From: Brevibacterium sp. JSBI002
GTDB lineage: Bacteria; Actinomycetota; Actinomycetes; Actinomycetales; Brevibacteriaceae
Assembly: GCF_026013965.1 (NCBI RefSeq)
Contig: NZ_CP110341.1
Coordinates: forward strand, 682,001-746,000
Direction: 5' to 3'
Length of the DNA stretch: 64,000 nucleotides
The translations under genes and the position numbers were made by a program. How positions within the stretch are numbered: position 1 is the first letter of the stretch; every line of letters begins with the position of its first letter. Below, one piece after another: positions 52,021-61,021 of this stretch. The notes under the pieces were generated by a model that was given only the letters and a program-made list of their open reading frames with translations, was not told where the DNA came from and made no database searches.

Positions 52021-53238
52021 TCAGGTCTCGACGGAGGTGCGGGTGCTCGGGTCGGGGGAGCCGCCTCGGCGAAGGAAGATCGCAATGGAGATGACGATGA
52101 GCCCGGACACGCACAGGCCCACGCCCACCCACGCCGGTGCTCGGTAGCCGAGGCCGGCGGTGATGACGATTCCGCCGAGCCACGCGCCGAGCGCATTGGC
52201 GAGGTTGAAGGCGGCGTGGTTCATGGCCGCGGACAGGCTCGGGGCGTCATGGGATTCGCGGAACAGACGCATCTGCAGGGCCGTGGTGATCATGGACCCG
52301 GAGATGCCGATGAGGAAGAGGGCGATGATCGCAATGGCCGCAATGTGGGTGAAGGCACCGAACGCGGCGAGCACGAGAGCCGAGAGGATCATGCCGCCCG
52401 TGGCCGAGCGTTCGATGGACTTGTCGACCAGGGGTCCTGCAATCAGCGATCCGGCGGTCATGCCCAGGCCGTAGACGGCGAGCACCCACGGGATCGCGAC
52501 GCCGGGGACGCCGGCGACGTCCGTCATCGTCGGGGTGATATAGGTGTAGACGGCGAACATGCCGCCGAAGCCGACGGAGCCCGCGACGAGGGTGAGGATG
52601 ATCTGGACGCGGCCGAGCGCCTTGATCTCGCCTCGGGCCGAGGGAACCTCACCGGCTCCGACACTGACGCGCGGCACGGCGATGGCGACCATGAGGACAG
52701 TGAGCACTCCGAGGGCGGCGACGAGGGCGTAGGCGCTGCGCCAGCCGAACATATTGCCGAGGGCTGCGGCGAAGGGCACGCCGAAGATGTTCGCGATCGT
52801 CAGTCCGAGCATCACCCGCGACATGGCCCGGCCGCGGCGATTGGCCGGGACGAGGGAGGCGGCGACGACGGCTCCGATACCGAGATAAGCTCCGTGCGGC
52901 AGGCCGGAGACGAAGCGTGCGATGTTGAACAGTCCGGCCGTCGGGGCGAGCATCGAGGCGAGGTTGCCCAGGGCGAAGAGGCCCATCAGGCACAGGAGCA
53001 GCAGCTTGCGATCCATGTGTGCTGCGACGGTGGTGATCAGGGGTGCGCCGACGACGACGCCGATGGCGTAGAACGACACCGCATGCCCGGCTTGGGGGAC
53101 TGTTATGCCCAGCTCCTCGGCGATCATCGGCAGCAGGCCCATGGTCGCGAATTCGGTCACCCCGATGGCGAAGGCGCCGATCGCCAAGGCGAAGACAGCG
53201 AACTTGTAGACTCCGCGGGAGACCGGGGCATCACTCAT
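52021..53238 (-). CDS. MFS efflux-type transporter (DHA1, AraJ/CmlR-like)
   Basis: 405 residues, twelve helices. GVYKFAVFALAIGAFAIGVTEFATMGLLPMIAEELG is the N-terminal signature of the DHA1 arabinose/drug-efflux group; it also has GAPLITTVAAHMDRKLLLLCLMG (motif A) and RFVSGLPHGAYLGIGAVVAASLV (motif C region). The cargo is unknown. It is 106 bp downstream of the pcaC stop on the same strand but has no sequence link to the aromatic pathway. Confidence 0.88.
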   Translation of the reverse strand: MSDAPVSRGVYKFAVFALAIGAFAIGVTEFATMGLLPMIAEELGITVPQAGHAVSFYAIGVVVGAPLITTVAAHMDRKLLLLCLMGLFALGNLASMLAPTAGLFNIARFVSGLPHGAYLGIGAVVAASLVPANRRGRAMSRVMLGLTIANIFGVPFAAALGNMFGWRSAYALVAALGVLTVLMVAIAVPRVSVGAGEVPSARGEIKALGRVQIILTLVAGSVGFGGMFAVYTYITPTMTDVAGVPGVAIPWVLAVYGLGMTAGSLIAGPLVDKSIERSATGGMILSALVLAAFGAFTHIAAIAIIALFLIGISGSMITTALQMRLFRESHDAPSLSAAMNHAAFNLANALGAWLGGIVITAGLGYRAPAWVGVGLCVSGLIVISIAIFLRRGGSPDPSTRTSVET

Positions 53239-53344
53239 GGGGCTCCTTCAGGGCAGGCTGGATCGGGGAGGCAACCGCACCAGCCTATTGTCCATCAGCG
53301 CTGCCCGGTAGTCCTGAGGACGCATTGTGACGATTCGAACAGCC

Positions 53345-53710
53345 TCACTCGGCGTTCTCCTCCGCCTCGTATTCGGCCAGGGCTCGAGAGGCGACGGAGA
53401 AGGCGGTGTTCGCGCTCGGCACGGAGCAGTAGATCGCCGACTGGAGGAGAACCTCCTTGATCTCGTCGCGGGTGAGTCCTTTGCGCAGCGCGGCCTTGAC
53501 GTGCATGGCGAGTTCCGCTTCGTGGCCTCCGGCGATCATCGCCGTGAGCGTGATCGCCGAGCGCATGCGACGTTCGAGCCCGGGCCGGGTCCAGATCTCG
53601 CCCCACGCATAGCGGGTGATGAGGTCCTGGAAGTCGCTCGTGAAGTCGTCGACCTTCGCATTCGCGCGGTCGACATGGGCATCGGAAAGCACCTGCCGCC
53701 GCACAGTCAT
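53345..53710 (-). CDS. pcaC: 4-carboxymuconolactone decarboxylase PcaC
   Basis: 121 residues: the helical CMD fold with RYAWGEIWTRPGLERRMRSAITLTAMIAGGHEAELAMHVKAALRKGLTRDEIKEVLLQSAIYCSVPSANTAFSVA in segments; the His and Glu of the proton relay are visible. It decarboxylates 4-carboxymuconolactone to 3-oxoadipate enol-lactone. It overlaps pcaD by ATGA. In many actinobacteria PcaC and PcaD are fused as PcaL; here they are separate but in the same order. Confidence 0.93.
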   Translation of the reverse strand: MTVRRQVLSDAHVDRANAKVDDFTSDFQDLITRYAWGEIWTRPGLERRMRSAITLTAMIAGGHEAELAMHVKAALRKGLTRDEIKEVLLQSAIYCSVPSANTAFSVASRALAEYEAEENAE

Positions 53711-54663
53711 TCCGGCTTCACGGACCTCGTCGCGGCTGGCCTCTCGCGGACCGGAGGCTGTGGGCAGGTCGGCCGGCGAATCGCCCGCGCAGTCGCGCCC
53801 GCACCCCCGGTGCCGCCGGCCCCTGCGCCGAGGCCCTTGCCCTGCAGGAAGTCAGCGAGAAGTCCAGCCGTGACAGTCGGAGCCTCGGCCGGGACGAGAT
53901 GGGCGGCACCGTCGATGACCTCGAGCAGCGCCCCGGGAACCCCGTTTGCGATCTCGGCGAGCTTCGTCGCCGGAGTCGGCTGGTCCTGAGAGCCCGCGAC
54001 AGCGAGCAGCGGACGTGCGATCTCGGGGAGTCGTGCGCGGACATCGAAGTCGGCCAGGGCATAGCAGAGAGCGGCATAGGAGAAACGGTCGGCGTCCTGC
54101 AGCGAGTGCAGGAGTGCGGCCGAGGCCTCCGGCTCCCGGTCCATGAACCCTTCACCGAACCAGCGCTGGGCCGAACCGATGACCTGAGTCGGGGTGCCCG
54201 AGGTCGCCACCGTCTGGGCGCGTTCCTCCCAGGCCGAGGCCTCACCGATCTTCGCGCCCGTGCAGAAGACAGCGATACGGCCGAAGCGGTCGCCGTGGTC
54301 GAGTGCCAGCTGCAGGGCCGTTGCTCCGCCGATCGAATCTCCGGCGAGATCGACGGGAGCGCCGGGGGCGGCCACATCGGGAAGGACCCGGTCCAGGGTG
54401 CCCAGGACCGCCTCGGCGAGGTCGGACATCGTCATCCTCGGGGCCATGGACGTCCCCGCGGGGACATCGATCGGTGCCGAACGACCGTGACCCGGCAGGT
54501 CGATGCCGATGACCGTCGTCTCCGGGCTGAGCGCGGTCAGTTCGGTGGCGGCCTGCTGCCATAGGGCTGCCACGGAGGTGCCCAGCGAAGGCAGGACGAC
54601 GAGCACTCGGGCATCGGCGACAGGGGAAGCGGGTGCGGCAAGAACGGATGCGGTGAGGTCCAT
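53707..54663 (-). CDS. pcaD: 3-oxoadipate enol-lactonase PcaD
   Basis: 318 residues from ATG 54663. Alpha/beta hydrolase: nucleophile Ser in LAGDSIGGATAL, DLPGHGRS before it, Asp in VAGSQDQPTP and His in GAAHLVPAEAP. The last ~40 residues (from KGLGAGAGGTGG) are a Gly/Ala/Pro/Arg-rich extension without family counterpart; they may be a remnant of the linker in PcaL fusions (PcaD-PcaC), since pcaC follows with a 4-nt overlap. It hydrolyses the enol-lactone to 3-oxoadipate. Confidence 0.9.
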   Translation of the reverse strand: MDLTASVLAAPASPVADARVLVVLPSLGTSVAALWQQAATELTALSPETTVIGIDLPGHGRSAPIDVPAGTSMAPRMTMSDLAEAVLGTLDRVLPDVAAPGAPVDLAGDSIGGATALQLALDHGDRFGRIAVFCTGAKIGEASAWEERAQTVATSGTPTQVIGSAQRWFGEGFMDREPEASAALLHSLQDADRFSYAALCYALADFDVRARLPEIARPLLAVAGSQDQPTPATKLAEIANGVPGALLEVIDGAAHLVPAEAPTVTAGLLADFLQGKGLGAGAGGTGGAGATARAIRRPTCPQPPVRERPAATRSVKPE

Positions 54664-54708
54664 GGATGTCACTTTCTTCGGTCGGTTCACAAGTCGAAAA
54701 AACGGGTC

Positions 54709-56079
54709 TCAGTCGAAGGACGGCAGGTCGATCTCCTGCGGTCCGGTACTGTCGATGGTCGCGAGGATGGTGCGGCGGATGTCCTCGGCCTCACCGAGGT
54801 AGGACTCGGGGGTGAAGAATTCCTCGATTCCATCCTCGTCGCCGATCTCCGCGCGAAGCGCTGCGACGGGGTCGGATCCGGGGGCGATGATGGCTGCGCG
54901 GGTGTCTTTGTCGATCCGATCGCCGAAGACGATGCCGAGCTTCTCCCCATAGATCCCAGGGGAGGCGGCCTCGAGGTTCGCGCGCATGGCCTCGGCGTTG
55001 ACCCGCAGGCCCGCAATCATCTCGTCGAGCATGATCAGCGAGGAGATCGCCAGGGTCATGAGCTCGGACAGGGCCGGCCATTCGGCATGCCAAGCGCCGT
55101 CGGAGCGTTCTTCGATGGCTTCGGCGGCGGCCGTGGTCAGCGTCGACAGCGATCCAGGCACGCGCATCCCGTTGCGGTGGAGCAGCACCGCCGAGGTGGG
55201 ATTCGACTTGTGCGGCATCGTCGAGGATCCGCCGGTCGACGTCAGGGACAGCTCACCGATCTCGGGGCGCACGCCGATGAGGACGTCGCGCGCGATGGAA
55301 GCCCCGACTGTGACGCATTGGGCCAGGTGGGAGCCCCAGGAGAGGATGCGGACGCGGTCGGTGTGCCAGGGCACCGGGATCTGTGTGAGTGCGGCATCGG
55401 GACCGACCATCTGCATGTGGAATTCGCGCAGCAGGGAGTCGGTGGTCTCTCCCGCGAACCAGCGGATCGCGGCACGGGTGCCAGCGGCCCCGCCGACCTG
55501 CACATAGTCGACGTATGGTGCCTGGCCTTGGACTTCATTGACCTCCGCGGCCCACGCCGCGGCTTTGAGGCCGAAGGTCGTCGGCAACGCCGGCTGAGTC
55601 AGCGTGCGGGCCAGGCACAGGGTCGTCGCATGAGCGTCGGAGAGTTCGACGAGGGAGGCGCCGATGACTTCGAGCCTGGCCTGCATCTGCCGTACGACGC
55701 GGGAGACGAGCAGACCGATCGCTGTATCGATGACGTCTTGGCTGGTCAGCCCCCGGTGCAGGCATCGCGCGGCGTCGGGGGAGAGTCGGGAGCGGACGAG
55801 CGCGAGGAACGGGATAAGCGGGTTGCCGCCGGCCTCGGCGGCCTCACCCAAGGACTCGAGCTCGGTGTGATCGTCCGTGAGCGTGCGGATCGTGGCATCG
55901 ATGGCGGCGGCCACCTCGGCGCGGATCTCCGACGACACCAACCCCACCCGTCCCTGCGCGACGATCCAAGCGGTCTCGACTTGGCCGATCGCGGTGATGA
56001 ACGCGGCGTCGTCGATGGCTTCGGATCCGCGCAGATCGCCAGGGGCGAAGAGGAACCGGGTGTGGGCGGTGTCGGTCAT
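54709..56079 (-). CDS. pcaB: 3-carboxy-cis,cis-muconate cycloisomerase PcaB
   Basis: 456 residues of the fumarase/aspartase superfamily. Signature GGSSTMPHKSNP, plus HRGLTSQDVIDTA and RTLTQPALPTTFGLKAAAWA. It closes 3-carboxymuconate to 4-carboxymuconolactone. It follows pcaG by 6 bp. Confidence 0.92.
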   Translation of the reverse strand: MTDTAHTRFLFAPGDLRGSEAIDDAAFITAIGQVETAWIVAQGRVGLVSSEIRAEVAAAIDATIRTLTDDHTELESLGEAAEAGGNPLIPFLALVRSRLSPDAARCLHRGLTSQDVIDTAIGLLVSRVVRQMQARLEVIGASLVELSDAHATTLCLARTLTQPALPTTFGLKAAAWAAEVNEVQGQAPYVDYVQVGGAAGTRAAIRWFAGETTDSLLREFHMQMVGPDAALTQIPVPWHTDRVRILSWGSHLAQCVTVGASIARDVLIGVRPEIGELSLTSTGGSSTMPHKSNPTSAVLLHRNGMRVPGSLSTLTTAAAEAIEERSDGAWHAEWPALSELMTLAISSLIMLDEMIAGLRVNAEAMRANLEAASPGIYGEKLGIVFGDRIDKDTRAAIIAPGSDPVAALRAEIGDEDGIEEFFTPESYLGEAEDIRRTILATIDSTGPQEIDLPSFD

Positions 56080-56085
56080 GTCGCT

Positions 56086-56670
56086 TCAGTCCTCGTGGCT
56101 GGGGAATCGGAGGAAGGGGGTTTCCTCCTCACCCTGCAACCGTATGTCGAAGTGCAGCGATCCGTCAGCCCCTCGAGTGGCGATGAGGCGGGTGCGCTCG
56201 TTTTCGTCGAGTGAGGACAGGAGCCGGTCGGCGGCCAGGACCGCGGTGTCCTCGGGCAGATAGATGCGGGTGAAGAGGCGATTGAGCAGCCCGCGGGCGA
56301 AGATGACGACGCTGATGAAGGGTGCCTTGCCCGCCTCGGTGGGGCCGGGGTTGACCGTGGAGAAGCTGAACTCGCCTTCCGGGTCGACGGCGGCGCGGCC
56401 GAAGCCGGTGAAGGTGAAGCCGTTGCGGCGAAGCGAGCCTGTCTCGCGGGGGACGACGCCGTGCTCATCGGGCTGCCAGATCTCGAGGATGGCATCGGGG
56501 ACCGGGTCGCCGGCTCCGTCATAGACGGTTCCCGTCAGCTGCACGGCGCGAGCCGAGCCGGGCGGGACGAGCTCATTGTCGTGCTCGAAGGGCAGCGCAT
56601 AGCCGTAGAACGGGCCGACGGTCTGGCCCGGGGTCGGCGTGAGATCAGGGGTCGTGGGGGTGTCAGTCAT
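56086..56670 (-). CDS. pcaG: Protocatechuate 3,4-dioxygenase alpha subunit
   Basis: 194 residues from ATG 56670, overlapping pcaH by 8 bp. TPGQTVGPFYGYALPF at the start, LTGTVYDGAGDPVPDAILEIWQPDEHG and FARGLLNRLFTRIYLPED are typical of the alpha subunit, which lacks the iron ligands. It pairs with PcaH to cleave protocatechuate between the hydroxyls. Confidence 0.93.
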   Translation of the reverse strand: MTDTPTTPDLTPTPGQTVGPFYGYALPFEHDNELVPPGSARAVQLTGTVYDGAGDPVPDAILEIWQPDEHGVVPRETGSLRRNGFTFTGFGRAAVDPEGEFSFSTVNPGPTEAGKAPFISVVIFARGLLNRLFTRIYLPEDTAVLAADRLLSSLDENERTRLIATRGADGSLHFDIRLQGEEETPFLRFPSHED

Positions 56671-57487
56671 CGTCCTCTTCTTCCATCCAGGTCCGGTTGG
56701 CGCCGGTGAGCACGATGTCCCAGTTGTAGCCCATGAGGAATTCGTGCTCGGTGATGTTGTGGTCATAGGTCGCCACGAGGCGGTCGCGGGCCCTTTGATC
56801 GGTGATCGACTGGTAGATCGGGTCGAGGGCGAAGAGCGGATCCCCGGGGAAGTACATCTGGGTGATCATCCGCTGTGTGAACTCGGACCCGAAGAGCGAG
56901 AAGTGGATGTGGGCCGGTCGCCAGGCGTTGTGGTGGTTCTTCCACGGGTAGGGGCCCGGTTTGATCGTCGTGAACGAGTAGGAGCCGTCGTCGCCGGTCA
57001 GGGTGCGGCCGACGCCGGTGAAGTTCGGGTCGATCGGGGCCGGGTGCTGGTCGCGCTTGTGGATATAGCGTCCGGCCGAGTTCGCCTGCCAGATCTCGAC
57101 GAGCTGGTTGCGCACGGGGCGTCCTTCGCCGTCGAGGACACGACCGGTGACGCGGATGCGCTCGCCGATGGGTTCGCCATCGGCCTGGATGGTCAGATCC
57201 GATTCGAGGGTGCCGATGTCCCGGTGTCCGAAGGCGGGGGAGAAGAGCTCGATCGTCTCGGGGTCGGTGTGGCGGGGGTCTTTCGTCGGATGACGCAAGA
57301 TCGACGACCGGTAGGGCCGGTAGTCCAGGCGCGGCTGAGTCTCGGGCTTCCTGCCGCCCGCGACGTCCTGCTCGTACTGCGCTTCGATGCCGTCGATCTC
57401 GGCAGACAGCGTCGCCTGGGACTCGGCTGCGTCGTCGGGGCCTTTCACTGGCTGATCGTCGGTGTCCGAGCTCTGCTGTGGACTCAT
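56663..57487 (-). CDS. pcaH: Protocatechuate 3,4-dioxygenase beta subunit
   Basis: 274 residues from ATG 57487 (GAAAGG upstream); the much longer open frame to 58318 is antisense-like read-through of pobA. Non-haem Fe(III) ligands are visible: Tyr in SAGRYIHKRDQHPAPID, Tyr in GPYPWKNHHNAWRPAHIHFSLFG and the two His of HIH. RVTGRVLDGEGRPVRNQLVEIWQAN is the family core. It starts 62 bp after the pobA stop. Confidence 0.94.
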   Translation of the reverse strand: MSPQQSSDTDDQPVKGPDDAAESQATLSAEIDGIEAQYEQDVAGGRKPETQPRLDYRPYRSSILRHPTKDPRHTDPETIELFSPAFGHRDIGTLESDLTIQADGEPIGERIRVTGRVLDGEGRPVRNQLVEIWQANSAGRYIHKRDQHPAPIDPNFTGVGRTLTGDDGSYSFTTIKPGPYPWKNHHNAWRPAHIHFSLFGSEFTQRMITQMYFPGDPLFALDPIYQSITDQRARDRLVATYDHNITEHEFLMGYNWDIVLTGANRTWMEEEDDD

Positions 57488-57549
57488 CGTCGAACCTTTC
57501 TTCGTCTCTTCGTCGGTTGACATCGTGGTGGGGTCGGTGGGGGTACGGC

Positions 57550-58734
57550 TCAGCCGTGCGGCCAGCCGGTGTAGCACTCGGCGAGGTAGCGGCGACCGTG
57601 GTCGGATTCGAGGATGGACCGGAGCTCGCCGAGGCTGCGCTTCGTTTCGAAGGCATCCTGAGTCGGGTCGGTATGGAGCATCCGTGTCATCTGGTACGAG
57701 AAGTTCTGAGCCTTCCACACGCGTTTGGTCGCGGTCTGCGAATAGCCGGCCAGCGCCTCGGCGTCGGAATCCTTGAGCGCCGAGATGAGGGCCGGGGCGA
57801 GCACCGCGACGTCGGCGAAGGCGAGGTTGAGGCCCTTCGCTCCGGTCGGTGGGACGGTGTGGGCGCTGTCGCCGGCGAGGAACATCGAACCGTGCTGCAT
57901 CGGCTCGGTCACGGCCGAGCGGAAGGGGAGTACGGTCTTGTCGAAGATCGGCCCGGTCTTGAGTTCGAAGCCGTCGGGGCCGTCGACGCGGGCCTGGAGT
58001 TCGGTCCAGATCCGATCGTCGGACCATTCGGCCACGTCGGTGTCGGGGGAGGCCTGGAAGTACATGCGCTGGACATTGTCGGAGCGCTGGGAGATGAGTG
58101 CGAAGCCGCGTTCGGAGCGGGAGTAGATGAGGACTTCGTGGCTGGGCGGGGCTTCGCAGAGGATGCCGAACCAAGCGAACGGGTACTCGTGGAAGAAACG
58201 CTGCCGGGTGCCGTCGGGGATCATCGAGCGGCATGGTCCGCGGGAGCCGTCGGCGCCGACGACGTAGCGGGCGTCGATGCGCAGCTCGTCGCCGTCGGAG
58301 GTGGTGGAGGTGACCCACGGGCGTTCGGTCTCGATATCGCCGAGGCGGGTGTCCGTGACCGAGTAATAGGTGGGGCGGCCGGTCCGTTTGCGGGCGGCGG
58401 AGAGGTCGACGAAGATCTCGTTCTGGGGGTAGAGCCAGACGGATTCGCCGACGAGCTCGGGGAAGTCGAAGTGGTTCGAGGCGCCGTTGACTCGGATGTC
58501 GATGCCGTCGTGGCGGTGCCCGTCTGTGTGGATGCGGGATTCGACGCCTGCGGCCTCGAGCATGCGCACCGATCCTGCTTCGAGGATGCCGGCGCGGTGG
58601 GTGTGGGCGATGTCGTCGCGGCTGCGATTGTCGATGACGACGGACTCGATGCCTGCATTGTGCAGCAGGTGCGCGAGCATGAGTCCCGCTGGTCCGGCTC
58701 CGACGATCGCGACGTCTGTCTGAAGTTGTGCCAC
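57550..58734 (-). CDS. pobA: 4-hydroxybenzoate 3-monooxygenase
   Basis: 394 residues from GTG 58734, set by a perfect AAGGAGG 5 nt upstream. FAD motifs: VAIVGAGPAGLMLAHLL, the DG motif in VVGADGSRGPCR, and GDSAHTVPPTGAKGLNLAFADV. It adds a hydroxyl to 4-hydroxybenzoate to make protocatechuate, using NAD(P)H. It is the first gene of the operon pobA-pcaH-pcaG-pcaB-pcaD-pcaC. pcaI, pcaJ and pcaF (3-oxoadipate to TCA intermediates) and a PobR/PcaR regulator are not in the window. Confidence 0.93.
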   Translation of the reverse strand: MAQLQTDVAIVGAGPAGLMLAHLLHNAGIESVVIDNRSRDDIAHTHRAGILEAGSVRMLEAAGVESRIHTDGHRHDGIDIRVNGASNHFDFPELVGESVWLYPQNEIFVDLSAARKRTGRPTYYSVTDTRLGDIETERPWVTSTTSDGDELRIDARYVVGADGSRGPCRSMIPDGTRQRFFHEYPFAWFGILCEAPPSHEVLIYSRSERGFALISQRSDNVQRMYFQASPDTDVAEWSDDRIWTELQARVDGPDGFELKTGPIFDKTVLPFRSAVTEPMQHGSMFLAGDSAHTVPPTGAKGLNLAFADVAVLAPALISALKDSDAEALAGYSQTATKRVWKAQNFSYQMTRMLHTDPTQDAFETKRSLGELRSILESDHGRRYLAECYTGWPHG

Positions 58735-58943
58735 CTTGGCCTCCTTGCCTTCTCTCTTCTCATCAGTGTGCTCCCAGTCACGGACGTGAGGCGACGACGT
58801 TCTCAATGAATGGGAGATATGCGGTGCTGGCGGTGCTCCCGCGGCTCTCCTCGTCGCTCCTGGTTGACTCGCTTCTGATTGTTGAGCAAAATGGACGGTT
58901 GTTGTGTTCGTCCGCGAACCTGCCGTGAACAGAAAGCAGCTCT
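58735..58943. promoter_or_regulatory. Divergent promoter region of pobA and tsuA
   Basis: 209 bases with no gene, shared by the aromatic operon on the minus strand and the thiosulfate genes on the plus strand. It contains TGTTGTGTTCGTCCGCG near the tsuA end. No clear dyad operator was found. Confidence 0.4.
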
Positions 58944-59999
58944 ATGATCATCACCGGACTCATCGTCGGCCTCGTCCTCGGATTCGTCTTCCAGCGAGGA
59001 CGTTTCTGCGTGACCGGCGCCTTCCGCGACCTCACGCTGACGGGGAACACGCGCTGGTTCTCCGCACTCATCGTGCTCATCGCCGTGCATTCCATCGGCC
59101 TGTTCCTGCTCAACAGCTTCGGAGTCATCACCCTCGAGGCGACGCCGTTCCCATGGCTGGCCTCAATCGTCGGCGGACTGATCTTCGGCTGGGCCATGGT
59201 CTACGCCGGCGGCTGCGCGACGGGCACCTACTACCGTGCCGGTGAGGGACTCGTCGGCAGCTGGTTCGCCCTCATCTTCTACGCGCTCTTCTCCGCTGTC
59301 ATGAAGCTCGGCCCGCTCGCCGGCTTCACCGAGGGCATCCGCGGGATCACGCTCGACAACGGCAGCCTGCAGGCGAGCACCGGCATCAGCCCCTGGGTCT
59401 TCGTCGCCATCATCTCTGCAGTGGCGATCTGGCTGACCGTCCACCACGCTCGCAAGCTCAAGACCCCGATGGCCACCCTGCCCCCGCGCAAGACCGGCCT
59501 GGCACATCTGCTCACCGAGAAGCGCTGGAACCCCTTCGCCACAGCCGTGGTCATCGGCATCATCGCCACGATCGCCTGGCCGCTCTCCGCTGCCACGGGC
59601 CGCAACTCGGGTCTGGGCATCACCACCCCCTCGGCGAACCTCGTCGGATACCTCACCAACGGTGACACGCGGCTCATCGACTGGGGCGTCATGCTCGTCA
59701 TCGGCATCCTCGTCGGCTCCTTCATCGCAGCCAAGGCCTCCGGTGAGTTCCGGGTCCGCGTGCCGGACAAGGGCACGATCATCAAGTCGATCATCGGCGG
59801 TATCGGCATGGGCGTCGGCGCGGCCATCGCCGGCGGCTGCACCGTCGGCAACGCGATGGTCTCGACCGCACAGTTCGAATACCAGGGCTGGGTGTCGACG
59901 GTCTTCATGATCGTCGGCGCCGGAATCGCAGCGAAGGTCTCCATCAAACCGAAGAAGTCGCAGGCCGCAGCGCCCGCGGCGGAAAGCAGGACAGTATGA
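58944..59999 (+). CDS. tsuA: YeeE/YedE-family thiosulfate transporter TsuA
   Basis: 351 residues with about nine membrane helices. The three conserved Cys sites that pass thiosulfate in TsuA are present: QRGRFCVTGAFRDL, YAGGCATGTYYRAGEG and IAGGCTVGNAMVSTAQF. It imports thiosulfate for sulfur assimilation. It overlaps tsuB by ATGA. Confidence 0.9.
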   Translation: MIITGLIVGLVLGFVFQRGRFCVTGAFRDLTLTGNTRWFSALIVLIAVHSIGLFLLNSFGVITLEATPFPWLASIVGGLIFGWAMVYAGGCATGTYYRAGEGLVGSWFALIFYALFSAVMKLGPLAGFTEGIRGITLDNGSLQASTGISPWVFVAIISAVAIWLTVHHARKLKTPMATLPPRKTGLAHLLTEKRWNPFATAVVIGIIATIAWPLSAATGRNSGLGITTPSANLVGYLTNGDTRLIDWGVMLVIGILVGSFIAAKASGEFRVRVPDKGTIIKSIIGGIGMGVGAAIAGGCTVGNAMVSTAQFEYQGWVSTVFMIVGAGIAAKVSIKPKKSQAAAPAAESRTV

Positions 60000-60220
60000 A
60001 GCAAGTACTCGAAACCGACGGCCAGGTCTGCCCCTTCCCCCTCGTGGAAGCCAAGGACGCGATGACCGGTCTGGAAGCCGGTGACGAACTCGTCATCAAC
60101 TTCGACTGCACCCAGGCCACCGAGGCGATCCCGCAGTGGGCCGCCGAGAACGGCTACCCCGTCACCCACTTCGACCGGGTCACCGACGCCAGCTGGACCA
60201 TCACCGTCCAGAAGGCCTGA
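59996..60220 (+). CDS. tsuB: TusA-like sulfurtransferase TsuB
   Basis: 74 residues of the SirA/TusA fold with the Cys motif DGQVCPFPLVEAKDAM (CPxP). In tsuA-tsuB pairs it accepts the thiosulfate sulfur at the cytoplasmic face. It is followed by a 17-bp stem terminator. Confidence 0.92.
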   Translation: MKQVLETDGQVCPFPLVEAKDAMTGLEAGDELVINFDCTQATEAIPQWAAENGYPVTHFDRVTDASWTITVQKA

Positions 60221-60240
60221 ATCGCAGGAGACACCAACCA

Positions 60241-60278
60241 CATCGGCCGGCGCAGCTGCAAAGCTGCGCCGGCCGATG
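60241..60278 (+). terminator. Terminator of tsuAB
   Basis: CATCGGCCGGCGCAGCT (60241-60257) pairs perfectly with 60262-60278 around GCAA, 21 bp after the tsuB stop. The U-tract is poor on both strands. Confidence 0.7.
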
Positions 60279-60299
60279 CGCAATGTCAGTGCCGATGTC

Positions 60300-60305
60300 T
60301 AGACT
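60300..60305 (+). promoter_or_regulatory. -10 box of a leaderless promoter (TAGACT)
   Basis: Ends 6 nt before the macrodomain ATG at 60312, with no ribosome site between. Confidence 0.45.
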
Positions 60306-60311
60306 CAAGAC

Positions 60312-60845
60312 ATGAAGATCACGGTTCTCGAAGGCGATATCACCGAGGTGGCCGTCGACGCGATCGTCAACGCCGCGAATTCCTCCCTGCTCGGTGGCGG
60401 CGGGGTCGACGGAGCCATCCACCGCGCGGCAGGTCCCGCGCTGCTCGAAGCCTGTCGCGAGGTCAGGCAGACCACCCATGTGCGCGGTCTGCCGCCGGGC
60501 CAGGCCGTGGCCACCTCTGCGGGGGAGCTGCCTGCCCGCTGGGTCATCCACACGGTCGGCCCGAATCGGACCGCGGGCGAGGCCGATCCTGAGATCCTCG
60601 AGTCCTGCTTCGAGTCGAGCCTCAACCTCGCCGAGGAGCTCGACGCGACCTCGATCGCGTTCCCTGCCATCGGCGGCGGAGTCTACGGCTGGTCGCCCAG
60701 AGATGTCGCCGAGGCGGCTCATTCCGTCATCGTCGACGGACGGTCCCGCGGACGCTGGGAATCGATCGACGAGGTGCAGTTCGTTCTCTTCAGCGATCAG
60801 ATGACCAGCGTGTTCTGCCAGGTCTTCGACCACGATCAGTGGTGA
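60312..60845 (+). CDS. Macrodomain protein, ADP-ribose/O-acetyl-ADP-ribose hydrolase (YmdB type)
   Basis: 177 residues. ADP-ribose pocket: DAIVNAANSSLLGGGGVDGAIHRAAG and GEADPEILESCFESSL; FPAIGGGVYGWSP ends the site. It probably removes O-acetyl-ADP-ribose made by sirtuins or reverses ADP-ribosylation. No toxin-like ADP-ribosyltransferase gene is adjacent, so a DarTG-type pair is not supported. Confidence 0.9.
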   Translation: MKITVLEGDITEVAVDAIVNAANSSLLGGGGVDGAIHRAAGPALLEACREVRQTTHVRGLPPGQAVATSAGELPARWVIHTVGPNRTAGEADPEILESCFESSLNLAEELDATSIAFPAIGGGVYGWSPRDVAEAAHSVIVDGRSRGRWESIDEVQFVLFSDQMTSVFCQVFDHDQW

Positions 60846-60849
60846 TGCG

Positions 60850-61003
60850 ATGAAGGTCAACAGGGTCATTCCTGACATCGCGGTCGACGACCTCGACGCC
60901 GCGCGGGAGTTCTATGCGGGCGAACGAGGAATGGGGAGTACGGCGGTTCTTCGTCCGCGCACCCGACGGCAACGTGTTCAATATCGTCGCGCACCCGGAC
61001 TGA
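60850..61003 (+). pseudogene. VOC/glyoxalase-family gene with internal deletion
   Basis: The first 22 codons read MKVNRVIPDIAVDDLDAAREFYA, the start of a VOC domain. The other frame at the end reads RRFFVRAPDGNVFNIVAHPD then TGA at 61001, the end of a VOC domain. About 70 residues between them are gone and the frame is shifted. It follows the macrodomain gene by 4 bp and was probably once co-translated with it. Confidence 0.8.
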
Positions 61004-61021
61004 ACCCACGCTGGGCAGTCT

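Noticed and set aside
56663..58318. Extension of pcaH upstream to 58318 in the same frame
   Set aside because: The extra 277 residues are Arg/Pro-rich read-through over pobA; the family start is at 57487 with a ribosome site.
60312..61003. Possible DarTG-like toxin-antitoxin pair around the macrodomain protein
   Set aside because: The neighbour is a decayed VOC gene, not an ADP-ribosyltransferase, and the macrodomain has no fusion.
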